Of a stretch of 9,444 nucleotides of DNA, positions 1 to 5,317 are shown one piece after another. The position numbers and the translations under genes were made by a program. The notes beneath the pieces were generated by a model. The model was not told the DNA's origin, searched no databases, and saw only the letters and a program-made list of their open reading frames with translations. The stretch comes from JAVJUS01 sp040220455 (GTDB taxonomy: Bacteria > Pseudomonadota > Alphaproteobacteria > DSM-16000 > Inquilinaceae): assembly GCA_040220455.1 (NCBI GenBank), contig JAVJUS010000106.1:1-9444 (forward strand). Reading direction: 5' to 3'. Position 1 is the stretch's first letter. The number at the start of each line of letters is the position of its first letter.

Positions 1-94
1 CCTCCACTCGGCCCTCGACTACCGGTCGCCGGACGAGTTCGAGGCGGACCAGCCGCCCCCGCCGCCGGCAGGCCTGCCGGCGGCGGGGGCCTAA
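1..94 (+). CDS. IS3-family transposase (OrfB), C-terminal end only
   Basis: Only the last 30 codons are in the window, read from base 2 to a TAA at 92-94. The peptide opens with LHSALDYRSPDEFEA, which matches the motif (HSALGYxSPxEFE) closing the integrase/DDE domain of IS3-family OrfB transposases. The catalytic DDE residues would lie upstream, outside the window. After this motif comes a tail of prolines, alanines and glycines (PPPPPAGLPAAGA), encoded by a perfect palindrome at 55-90. The probable terminal inverted repeat follows 21 bases after the stop. Whether the complete element is intact or active cannot be judged from here. The family call rests on the short C-terminal motif plus the IS-like end; the subgroup is not determined. 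Confidence 0.75.
   Translation, partial: LHSALDYRSPDEFEADQPPPPPAGLPAAGA
55..90. repeat. Perfect 36-bp GC-only-type palindrome in the transposase tail
   Basis: Bases 55-72 are the exact reverse complement of bases 73-90, with the axis between 72 and 73 (GGCAGG/CCTGCC at the centre). All 18 pairs match and the symmetry breaks at 54/91. It lies inside the coding frame and ends one base before the TAA stop. As RNA it would form a very stable hairpin at the 3' end of the transposase message. The nearest T-run on the plus strand (107-110) is too far away for a textbook intrinsic terminator, so it may act as a 3' stabiliser, a read-through barrier or a secondarily inserted palindromic repeat. Confidence 0.9.
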
Positions 95-115
95 CCAGAC
101 TGTGTCTTTTGCCGC

Positions 116-140
116 TGTCTCACCGATGGGGTGCAGCTCA
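116..140 (+). repeat. Candidate right terminal inverted repeat of the IS
   Basis: A 25-bp segment starting TGTCTCACC and ending GGGGTGCAGCTCA sits 21 bases after the transposase stop codon, where an IS3-family right inverted repeat belongs. It ends in CA. The call rests on position and family resemblance only, because the partner repeat is outside the window. Confidence 0.55.
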
Positions 141-142
141 CG

Positions 143-176
143 CTTTCGTGACCTTCGTGGCCTTCGTGGTGGAAAC
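143..176 (+). repeat. 9-nt periodic CTTCGTGrn repeat, copy 1
   Basis: Three successive units (CTTTCGTGAC, CTTCGTGGC, CTTCGTGGT) are followed by GGAAAC. The same layout recurs at 281-311 with G in place of the central C (CTTGGTG), so the two stretches are diverged copies of one element. The first copy begins only three bases after the putative IS end. Function unknown; I infer a dispersed intergenic repeat rather than coding sequence. Confidence 0.6.
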
Positions 177-205
177 GGTCCGTATGGACGTTGGCGGCGG
201 CGCCA

Positions 206-237
206 TGTCGGCATCGCTTCGCTCTGCCGACCTACGG
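206..237. repeat. REP-like palindromic intergenic element
   Basis: GTCGGCA at 207-213 and TGCCGAC at 225-231 form a perfect 7-bp stem around an 11-nt loop (TCGCTTCGCTC), followed by CTACG. The arrangement GTCGG-stem, GCGAAGCG-type loop, CCGACCTACG flank resembles the widespread extragenic palindromes of proteobacteria that carry a GTAGGTCGG...CCGAC core. The resemblance is from memory. Such elements are normally dispersed, non-coding and near 3' ends of genes, which fits the position beyond the end of the minus-strand HAD gene. Confidence 0.6.
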
Positions 238-280
238 TGTCTTGTGGAAATCCGGACCGGTGGCCCCGCCGCCGGCGCGC

Positions 281-311
281 CTTGGTGATCTTGGTGGTCT
301 TGGTGGTTGAA
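281..311 (+). repeat. 9-nt periodic CTTGGTGrT repeat, copy 2
   Basis: Three units (CTTGGTGAT, CTTGGTGGT, CTTGGTGGT) are followed by TGAA. The unit count, period and closing GGTkGAA match copy 1 at 143-176. This copy lies about 20 bp beyond the stop codon of the minus-strand HAD gene. Between the two copies sit the REP-like hairpin and a small GTCC-GTAT-GGAC hairpin (179-190). No gene is supported between 141 and 333. Confidence 0.6.
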
Positions 312-333
312 CCCCTTCGTCCCGAGGCCGCCG

Positions 334-1032
334 CTACCCGCCGCGGCTGGCGCGCAGGCCGATCTCGTGGATGTGGGCGAGCATGTCGGCCGGGTCCTCG
401 TAGACGCGGTAGGCCCCGGCGGCGAGCAGCTCGCTCTCGCCGTAGCCGCCGGACAGCAGGCCGATGCCGAGCGACCGGGCGCGGCGCGCGGCGAGCAGGT
501 CCCAGACCGAGTCGCCGACCACCACCGCGTCGCGCGGATCGACCTCGAGCCGGCGCGCGGCCTCCAGGAACAGGTCCGGGTTCGGCTTGGCGTGGGCGAC
601 CAGGTCGCGGGTGACGAAGGGCACGCGGTCCGGGTCTATACCCAGCAGGTCGAGGGCCGGGCGCGCGGTCTCCAGCCGGCCGCTGGTCGCCACGGCCCAT
701 TTCACGCCGGTCTCGGTCAGGTAGCCCAGCAGGTCGCGCGCGCCGGGCAGGGCCCGGATCGTGCCGCCGAGCTCGCCATGCGCCTCGGCGTGGCGGCGGC
801 GCAGGCGCTCGGCCGTGTCGGTGTCGAAGGCGCGCCCGGTCTCGCGAAACAGGGCGGCGGCGAACAGCCCGCCGCTCATCCCGATGCGCCGGTGAATGCG
901 CCAGATCGAGACCTCGATGCCCTCGGCCGAGAGCGCGCGGTGCCAGGCGAGCACGTGCTGGTAGACGCTGTCGATCAGCGTGCCGTCGAGGTCGAACAGG
1001 AAGGCGGGATCGGCAGTGCCGGGCGGCGGCAT
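334..1032 (-). CDS. HAD-superfamily phosphatase (phosphoglycolate phosphatase/beta-PGM-like, subfamily IA)
   Basis: A 232-residue soluble hydrolase of the haloacid dehalogenase superfamily, expected to remove phosphate from a small phosphorylated metabolite using Mg2+. All four HAD motifs are visible: DLDGT at 14-18 (nucleophile D14, acid/base D16), the motif II T116-S117 in ATSG, motif III lysine K149 in HAKPNPD, and motif IV GDSVWD with D174 and D178. The helical cap lies between motifs I and II (about 25-90), as in subfamily IA. The chosen ATG at 1030-1032 gives a normal family length and has GGGGAG about ten bases upstream. The frame stays open to an upstream ATG at 1146, but the extra 38 residues are basic, low-complexity and unlike the family. 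The gene is divergent from the methyltransferase gene. Substrate unknown; phosphoglycolate or a sugar phosphate are the usual options. Confidence 0.9.
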   Translation of the reverse strand: MPPPGTADPAFLFDLDGTLIDSVYQHVLAWHRALSAEGIEVSIWRIHRRIGMSGGLFAAALFRETGRAFDTDTAERLRRRHAEAHGELGGTIRALPGARDLLGYLTETGVKWAVATSGRLETARPALDLLGIDPDRVPFVTRDLVAHAKPNPDLFLEAARRLEVDPRDAVVVGDSVWDLLAARRARSLGIGLLSGGYGESELLAAGAYRVYEDPADMLAHIHEIGLRASRGG

Positions 1033-1222
1033 GGCGCGGGACTCCCCAGGGTCGGAGGATCGGGGCGGGGCGGCGATAGGCCTACCCTCGTCTTCGCGGC
1101 GGGGCCGGGCAAGGACGGATCGGCGGGGGCTTGATTTCTTTCGCACGATCGCCGATCTACCGCCGGCCGATCCGCGCGCCCGGCCGGGCGCCCGCGGGAT
1201 CGGCGACAGGATCGGAACACCG
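1033..1222. promoter_or_regulatory. Divergent intergenic region with GATCGGCG inverted repeat
   Basis: These 190 bases separate the divergent HAD and methyltransferase genes and should hold both promoters. The octamer GATCGGCG occurs three times: plus orientation at 1118-1125 and 1198-1205, and inverted at 1150-1157. The last two extend to a 9-bp inverted repeat (TCGCCGATC at 1149-1157 and GATCGGCGA at 1198-1206). The only AT-richer patch is 1131-1145. I could not place a convincing -35/-10 pair on either strand. Any operator role for the repeats is inference. Confidence 0.35.
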
Positions 1223-2245
1223 ATGACATCGACGGATCGTGGCGCTATCGGGCCGTCGGCGCTGGCGGCCCGACGGCGCGTTGATATCGGCCTGGCGCTG
1301 GAGCGCGAGGGCGACCCGGCCGGCGCCGCGGCGTGCTATGCCGCGGCCGTGGAGGCCGATCCCGACTGGCCGGAGGCGCGCTTCCTGCTGGCGGGGGCCG
1401 AGGCGGCGGCGGGGCGGCGCGAATCGGCCATCGCCGGCTACCGCGCCTATCTGGCCGCCGTGCCGGAGGACACTCTGGGCGCGGCCGCCCGTCTCGCCCT
1501 GCTCGGCGCCGCCGCGCCGGAACGGCTGCCGGTCGAGCATGTCCGCCGGCTGTTCGACGCCTATGCCCACCGCTTCGACGCCGACCTGGTCGACGGCCTA
1601 GGCTACCGCGCGCCGCAGGTGCTGCGTGCGCTGTGGGAGAGCCTGCCCGATCGGCCGGCCCGGCCGGTCACGGGGCTCGACCTGGGCTGCGGCACCGGCC
1701 TCGGCGGCGCGGCCTTCGCCGACTGCGCCGAAGCCCTCGACGGCATCGACCTGTCGAGCGCCATGCTCGCCCGGGCGCGGGCCCGCGGCCTCTATCGCCG
1801 GCTGGAGCGCGGCGACCTGACCGTGCCGCCGGCGCCGGCCCCGGACGCGCCGGCCTGGCGCTACGACCTGGTGCTGGCGGCTGACGCGCTGCCCTATCTG
1901 GGCGACCTGTCGCCGGCCCTGCGCGCGGCGGCCGCGGCGCTGGTGCCGCGCGGCCATCTGCTGGCGAGCCTGGAGGACGGCGGCGAGGCGCCCGGCTGGT
2001 CGCTCGGACCCGGCCAGCGCTACCGCCACGCGCTCGGCTACGTCGCCGAAGCCTCGGCGGCGGCGGGCTTCGAGGTGGCGGCGGTCGAGCGGGTGCCGCT
2101 GCGCCGGGAAGGCGGGGCGGCGGTCGCGGGGCTGTTCGTCGCCCTGCGCCGGCTGCCGTCTCGGGAAGCCGCCGACGAGACCGCTCAGCCCGCCGCGCGC
2201 CAAGCGCGCAGGGCGTCGACCGCTGGCCGATACCGGGTTCGGTAA
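1223..2245 (+). CDS. TPR-containing SAM-dependent methyltransferase (COG4976-like)
   Basis: A 340-residue cytoplasmic protein. Residues about 18-95 are alanine-rich helical repeats of TPR type (GLALEREGDPAGAAACYAAA, then a second repeat at 52-85). The linker has LFDAYAHRFDADLVDGLGY (110-128), typical of this predicted methyltransferase family. A class I Rossmann methyltransferase domain follows: SAM motif I LDLGCGTG at 152-159, motif II GIDLSSAML at 174-182 with acidic D176, and motif IV YDLVLAADALPYL at 214-226. The ATG at 1223 is chosen because the open frame upstream (to 980) is antisense to the HAD gene and of low-complexity composition; CAGGA lies about a dozen bases before it. The last 20 residues (from about 321) are encoded within the 3' end of the convergent kinase gene and form a basic, probably unstructured tail. 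The methyl acceptor is unknown; TPRs suggest a protein partner or substrate. Confidence 0.87.
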   Translation: MTSTDRGAIGPSALAARRRVDIGLALEREGDPAGAAACYAAAVEADPDWPEARFLLAGAEAAAGRRESAIAGYRAYLAAVPEDTLGAAARLALLGAAAPERLPVEHVRRLFDAYAHRFDADLVDGLGYRAPQVLRALWESLPDRPARPVTGLDLGCGTGLGGAAFADCAEALDGIDLSSAMLARARARGLYRRLERGDLTVPPAPAPDAPAWRYDLVLAADALPYLGDLSPALRAAAAALVPRGHLLASLEDGGEAPGWSLGPGQRYRHALGYVAEASAAAGFEVAAVERVPLRREGGAAVAGLFVALRRLPSREAADETAQPAARQARRASTAGRYRVR

Positions 2246-3720
2246 AGGCGGTCGTAGGTCTCCACCAGGGCCGGGTCGGGGGCGACCGTGCGCGACGGCG
2301 GGCGGAACGCCTCGATCGCGGCGTCGAGCCCGTCATGCAGCCGGGCGCCGAGGCAGGCGAGCAGCGCCGCGCCCTGGCTGGTCGATTCCGGCATCTCGAT
2401 CACCTCCAGAGGCCGGGCATAGACCGCCGCCTTGATCGCGAGCAGCAGGTCGTTGCGCGCCGCCCCGCCGGTGACCATCAGGCGGTCGGGCGTGCGCCCG
2501 CCGGCGGTCTCGGCCAGCGCGGTGATGTGCTCGTCGATCTTGCGCAGGTCGCAGGCCAGCCCCTCGAGCACCGCGCGGAACAGCGTGGACGGGTCGGTAT
2601 CCGTGGACAGGCCGAGGAAGGCGCCCGCGGCGTCGGCGCCCACATCGGGCGGGGAGCCGAAGCGGAGATGGGGCACGAAGACGGTGCCGCCACAGCCGGG
2701 CGCGGCCTCGCGCGCGCCGGCGATCAACGTGTCGTAGTCCGCGCCCGCGGCCACCGTCTGGCGGAACCACTCGATCGCCGCCGAACTGGTGACCAGCCCG
2801 CCCATGACGAACGGGATCGCCAGGCCGGCGATGCTGAGACGGCCCTGCTCGAACCCCCAGGTGACCACCCGCTCGTCGGTGATCGGCCGGTCGATCGGGC
2901 GCAGCAGCGCTTCCGCCGTGCCCATGGAGTCCAGCCCCGCCGCCGGTTTCAGCGCCCCGGAGGCGAGGGCACCCAGCACGTGGTCGTGACCGCCGACGAC
3001 GACCATGCAGTCCCCGGGCAGGCCGGTCGCCGCCGCCGCCTCGGCCGTCACCGGCCCCAGCAGGTCGCCGTTGTCGGCCAGCGGCGGCAGCAGGTCGACG
3101 GGCAGGCCCAGAGCGTCCAGGAGGTCGCGGTTGTAGGTGCCGGCGGCCAGGTCCAGCGCCATCATGCGGCCGGCCAGGCTGAAGTCCGTCGCGATCTCCC
3201 CCGACAGGCGATAGGCGACGAAATCGGCGACATTGAGCCAGCGCGTCGTCAGGTCGAAGACGTCCCGGCGCTCGTCGCGCAGCCACAGCAGCTTCGACAC
3301 CCCCGGCACGGGCTCCAGGCGCATGCCGCTCTTCAGCGCCAGCGCCGGCTCGCCGAAGCGCGCGCGGAGCATGGCGTTCTGGGCCGCGGGCCGCTTGTCG
3401 TACCAGGCCTGGGAGACGCCGATCGCCCGGCCGGCGCCGTCCAGGCAGATGCCGCTCTCCGCGAAGCTCGCCGCGGCGACGGCGCGGATGCGGCCCGGCC
3501 GGTCGATTTGTCCCACGGCCTCGGCGATCGCCCCGGCAGTGGCGCGCCACAGGGCCTCGGGCTCGAACTCCGCCGCGCCGGGACCGACGGTGACCATCGG
3601 CGTCGGCCGTCCGGCCGTGGCCAGGCACGCCCCCGTCGGATCGAAGACGAGGGCGCGCACCGATCCGGTGCCGAGGTCGATGCCGACGACCAGCGGCGCG
3701 TCGGCGGCGCTGTCCGCCAC
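2185..3720 (-). CDS. FGGY-family carbohydrate kinase (xylulokinase-like)
   Basis: A full-length 511-residue ATP-dependent sugar kinase; the family is usually 480-520 residues. The N-terminal actin-like domain opens with GIDLGTGSVRALVFD (13-27, phosphate-1 loop with D15). GGHDH at 243-247 carries the probable catalytic base D246, and DSMGTAEAL at 264-272 is the phosphate-2 region of the C-terminal domain. The adenosine-binding VTGGAARNDLLLAIKA (416-431) and ESTSQGAALLA (445-455) follow. It should phosphorylate a ketose, polyol or related sugar. The sequence alone does not separate xylulose from other substrates. The start is a GTG at 3718-3720, 14 bases after the aldolase stop with GGGGCGGGG just upstream, so the two genes are almost certainly co-transcribed, aldolase first. 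Its 3' end overlaps the convergent methyltransferase gene by 61 bp. Confidence 0.93.
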   Translation of the reverse strand: MADSAADAPLVVGIDLGTGSVRALVFDPTGACLATAGRPTPMVTVGPGAAEFEPEALWRATAGAIAEAVGQIDRPGRIRAVAAASFAESGICLDGAGRAIGVSQAWYDKRPAAQNAMLRARFGEPALALKSGMRLEPVPGVSKLLWLRDERRDVFDLTTRWLNVADFVAYRLSGEIATDFSLAGRMMALDLAAGTYNRDLLDALGLPVDLLPPLADNGDLLGPVTAEAAAATGLPGDCMVVVGGHDHVLGALASGALKPAAGLDSMGTAEALLRPIDRPITDERVVTWGFEQGRLSIAGLAIPFVMGGLVTSSAAIEWFRQTVAAGADYDTLIAGAREAAPGCGGTVFVPHLRFGSPPDVGADAAGAFLGLSTDTDPSTLFRAVLEGLACDLRKIDEHITALAETAGGRTPDRLMVTGGAARNDLLLAIKAAVYARPLEVIEMPESTSQGAALLACLGARLHDGLDAAIEAFRPPSRTVAPDPALVETYDRLYRTRYRPAVDALRAWRAAG

Positions 3721-3734
3721 GGGCCCCGCCCCGG

Positions 3735-4736
3735 TCAGCCGGCGCCGTCGGCGCGCAGGACCGGGTCGGTGACCGCCAGGTCGGCCTCGATGTCGCGGGC
3801 CGGCGCGATGCCCTGCTTGGCCAGCGCGTCGTGATAGGCCTTCACCGCCTCGGCCGGCCGGGTCGAGCCTTCGACGACCGCGCGCATCTGGGTGATCAGG
3901 TCGAGGGGGCTTTCGGCCAGATTGATCTTGCGCCCGAACAGCGCGATCTTCGCGCCGTGGCGCGCGGCCTCGTGCAGCAGCAGCAGCGCGTCGTGGGTCG
4001 TGCCGGCCGAGCCGCCCAGGATGCCGACGATCAGGCGCGGGTCGTAGGCGCAGAGCTCCTCCATCGACCGGGCGCCGTTGTAGGCGATCTTGAGGAAACG
4101 CGGCCGCTCGCGCTGGCTCAGCCCGGCCAGCGAGCGGACGAGCCAGTCGTTGACGAAGGCGCCGGTCTCGCGCGGGTCCGAGGGCTCGTTCACATTGGGA
4201 TTGAAGACCTCGAGGAACCAGTCGAGCCCGTGCTCGGCGATGTCCTCCCGGAAGCGGCGGAAGTATTCGAGCGTGCGGACATCGGCCTCGGCGTCGTTGT
4301 TGAACGTCATCGAGTAGAGGCCGAGCTCGACGCCCAGGCGGCGCACCTCGCTCAGCCGCGCGCTGCGGAACGGGATCGACGCCGTCTCCCGGTAGCGCCC
4401 GGTGCGGTTGCCCCAGATGTCGCTGGTGTCGTTCAGACGGACGGCCGGCGTGATCAGCGTGCCGTCGTACGCGCCGGCGGTCTTGAGCAGCTCATAGGTG
4501 CTCACCGAGGTGAGCATGATGTCGACCTTGTCCTGGGCGATGATCGCGCGGATCTGGTCGACGTAGTCGGCGAGCGTCTTGAAGCTGTCGGTCGGCTTGC
4601 CGGCGGCGTCGCGGCGCGGGCCGGGGGCGGTGGCGCCGAAGCCCATATCCCCGTCCTTGGCGTCGGCGATGATGAAGTCGGTCGGCCGGTCCTGGCCCGC
4701 GGCGATGCGCGCGAGCTTGTCATCCAATCGAGCCAC
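3735..4736 (-). CDS. Class I aldolase candidate of the DeoC/LacD/FbaB beta-alpha barrel type
   Basis: A 333-residue soluble protein without signal peptide. Alternating predicted strands and helices fit a TIM barrel: FIIADAKDGD (21-30), VDIMLTSVSTYELL (71-84), LYSMTFNND (140-148), DWFLEVFNPN (172-181), RFLKIAYNG (213-221), LIVGILGGSAGTTHDA (235-250) and KIALFGRKIN (263-272). K216 in RFLKIAYNG is at the place of the Schiff-base lysine of class I aldolases. The paired GGSAGT and FGRKI segments look like the phosphate-binding loops of the DeoC/FbaB group. These family assignments are by pattern, not by alignment. Coupled to a sugar kinase, it plausibly cleaves the kinase product. The start is a GTG at 4734-4736 with a strong AGGGGGA Shine-Dalgarno sequence four bases upstream. 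It could also be a non-aldolase barrel enzyme such as an epimerase or isomerase. Confidence 0.72.
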   Translation of the reverse strand: MARLDDKLARIAAGQDRPTDFIIADAKDGDMGFGATAPGPRRDAAGKPTDSFKTLADYVDQIRAIIAQDKVDIMLTSVSTYELLKTAGAYDGTLITPAVRLNDTSDIWGNRTGRYRETASIPFRSARLSEVRRLGVELGLYSMTFNNDAEADVRTLEYFRRFREDIAEHGLDWFLEVFNPNVNEPSDPRETGAFVNDWLVRSLAGLSQRERPRFLKIAYNGARSMEELCAYDPRLIVGILGGSAGTTHDALLLLHEAARHGAKIALFGRKINLAESPLDLITQMRAVVEGSTRPAEAVKAYHDALAKQGIAPARDIEADLAVTDPVLRADGAG

Positions 4737-4738
4737 CT

Positions 4739-4784
4739 GGTCCCCCTATCGTCCCGGCTTGCTCCGGGCCCCCGCGAGGGGGCC
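4739..4784 (-). promoter_or_regulatory. Aldolase leader: GC hairpin able to compete with Shine-Dalgarno pairing
   Basis: On the minus-strand RNA a perfect 7-bp hairpin (plus-strand 4767-4773 with 4778-4784, four-base loop) precedes the aldolase start by about 30 nt. A second 5-bp stem (4753-4757 with 4764-4768) shares two bases with it. The Shine-Dalgarno sequence AGGGGGA is the complement of 4741-4747. The 5' arm of the first hairpin reads GGCCCCCU and can pair either with its own 3' arm or, with one bulged A, with AGGGGGACC containing the Shine-Dalgarno sequence. The pairing options are read directly from the sequence; a regulatory switch is inference. There is no T-run after the hairpin on either strand, so it is not a standard intrinsic terminator. 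Confidence 0.35.
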
Positions 4785-4846
4785 GCGGCGCCGTTGTCTT
4801 GTCATGAGCTGCGGCCGCCGCGCCACGCGCGGAACCGTCATGGCGC

Positions 4847-4875
4847 TGTATGCCCGTTGTATCGTTTCGACGCAA
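4847..4875 (-). promoter_or_regulatory. Weak candidate promoter for the aldolase-kinase pair
   Basis: Within the 173-bp gap between hpxZ and the aldolase gene, the minus strand reads TTGCGT (complement of 4870-4875), a 17-bp spacer, and CATACA (complement of 4847-4852). Each hexamer matches only three of six sigma-70 consensus positions. It lies in the only A/T-richer patch of the gap, about 110 bases upstream of the GTG. The rest of the gap (4785-4846 and 4876-4909) shows nothing recognisable. Read-through from the hpx operon is an equally reasonable way to transcribe the cassette. Confidence 0.2.
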
Positions 4876-4909
4876 GGTCGCGGGCGGGCGCCGTCGGGTT
4901 TCGAGCGGC

Positions 4910-5317
4910 TCAGACGGTCTCGCCGAGCAGGCTCACATGGGCGGCGACGATGCGCCAGCCTTCGGGCGTGCGCACCAGCGTCTTGCTCTCCCGGCCGGGC
5001 CGGTCGTGGCCCTCGCGCCGGTACTCCGTGCTGGCCACGGCGAAGTCGCGCCCGAAGGTCGTGATGGTCGTGTTGAAGAGCTCGCGGCGGAACGGGCCGG
5101 TGCGCCGTGCGCGGCGGAAGGCGTCGATCGCTTCCTTGCCGTAGAGGTTTTCGCCCACGCCGTAGCGCACGGTGTGCGGGCTGGCCCAGAACAGCGCGTC
5201 CATGACGGGGATGTCGTTGGCCGTCAGCGCGGTCTCGTACCGCTCGAAGACGGCGCGGACCTCGGCGACCACTTCCGGGTCGTTGACCACGGGATCTTCG
5301 GCGGCGGGATCTGTCAC
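4910..5317 (-). CDS. hpxZ: HpxZ/AtzH-like protein (DUF3225, SnoaL/NTF2-like fold)
   Basis: A 135-residue protein and the last gene of the operon. The family pattern is clear: VFERYETALTANDIPVMDALFW (23-44), TVRYGVGENLYGKEAIDAFRRAR (49-71), TTITTFGRDFAVASTEY (83-99) and a closing GWRIVAAHVSLL (120-131). This matches DUF3225 proteins such as HpxZ (oxalurate catabolism operon of Klebsiella) and AtzH (described as a decarboxylating amidohydrolase acting on dicarboxyurea in cyanuric acid breakdown). HpxZ itself is not biochemically settled. The usual GRQSQ segment reads GRESK here (108-112). The start is a GTG at 5315-5317, overlapping the amidase stop as GTGA, with AGGAGAGG upstream. The frame is open far upstream, but that part is a shadow of the amidase gene. 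No terminator with a T-run is seen after its stop. Confidence 0.87.
   Translation of the reverse strand: MTDPAAEDPVVNDPEVVAEVRAVFERYETALTANDIPVMDALFWASPHTVRYGVGENLYGKEAIDAFRRARRTGPFRRELFNTTITTFGRDFAVASTEYRREGHDRPGRESKTLVRTPEGWRIVAAHVSLLGETV

Larger units (their letters stand above)
1..140 (+). mobile_element. Right end of an IS3-family insertion sequence (partial)
   Basis: The transposase tail is followed by a short non-coding stretch ending in a sequence that looks like an IS3-family terminal repeat: TGTCT at 116-120 and GGGGTGCAGCTCA at 128-140. It ends in the CA dinucleotide expected for TG...CA-bounded IS3 elements. From memory of the family, ends of the form TGTCTn(5-7)GGGGTGCAGnTCA are common. 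The left end is outside the window, so neither the matching repeat nor the 3-4 bp target duplication can be checked. The element therefore probably stops at about base 140, and the following DNA is host sequence. Confidence 0.6.

Noticed and set aside
102..614. A plus-strand open frame starting after the IS transposase stop
   Set aside because: It runs through the IS terminal repeat, the intergenic repeats and antisense of the HAD gene, and the product is an arginine-rich low-complexity string.
980..1222. Extending the methyltransferase to an ATG at 980
   Set aside because: The extra 81 residues are antisense to the HAD gene or lie in the divergent promoter region and have no family similarity.
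2335..3834. A 499-codon plus-strand open frame opposite the kinase
   Set aside because: It shows low-complexity antisense composition and no motif, while the minus strand encodes a complete FGGY kinase.
4767..4784. GC hairpin as an intrinsic terminator for the hpx operon
   Set aside because: There is no T-run following it on either strand; it is better described as a leader structure of the aldolase gene.
3831..5144. A 437-codon plus-strand open frame spanning the aldolase gene and the adjoining gap
   Set aside because: It crosses from antisense of the aldolase into the intergenic gap and antisense of hpxZ without any domain or ribosome binding site.
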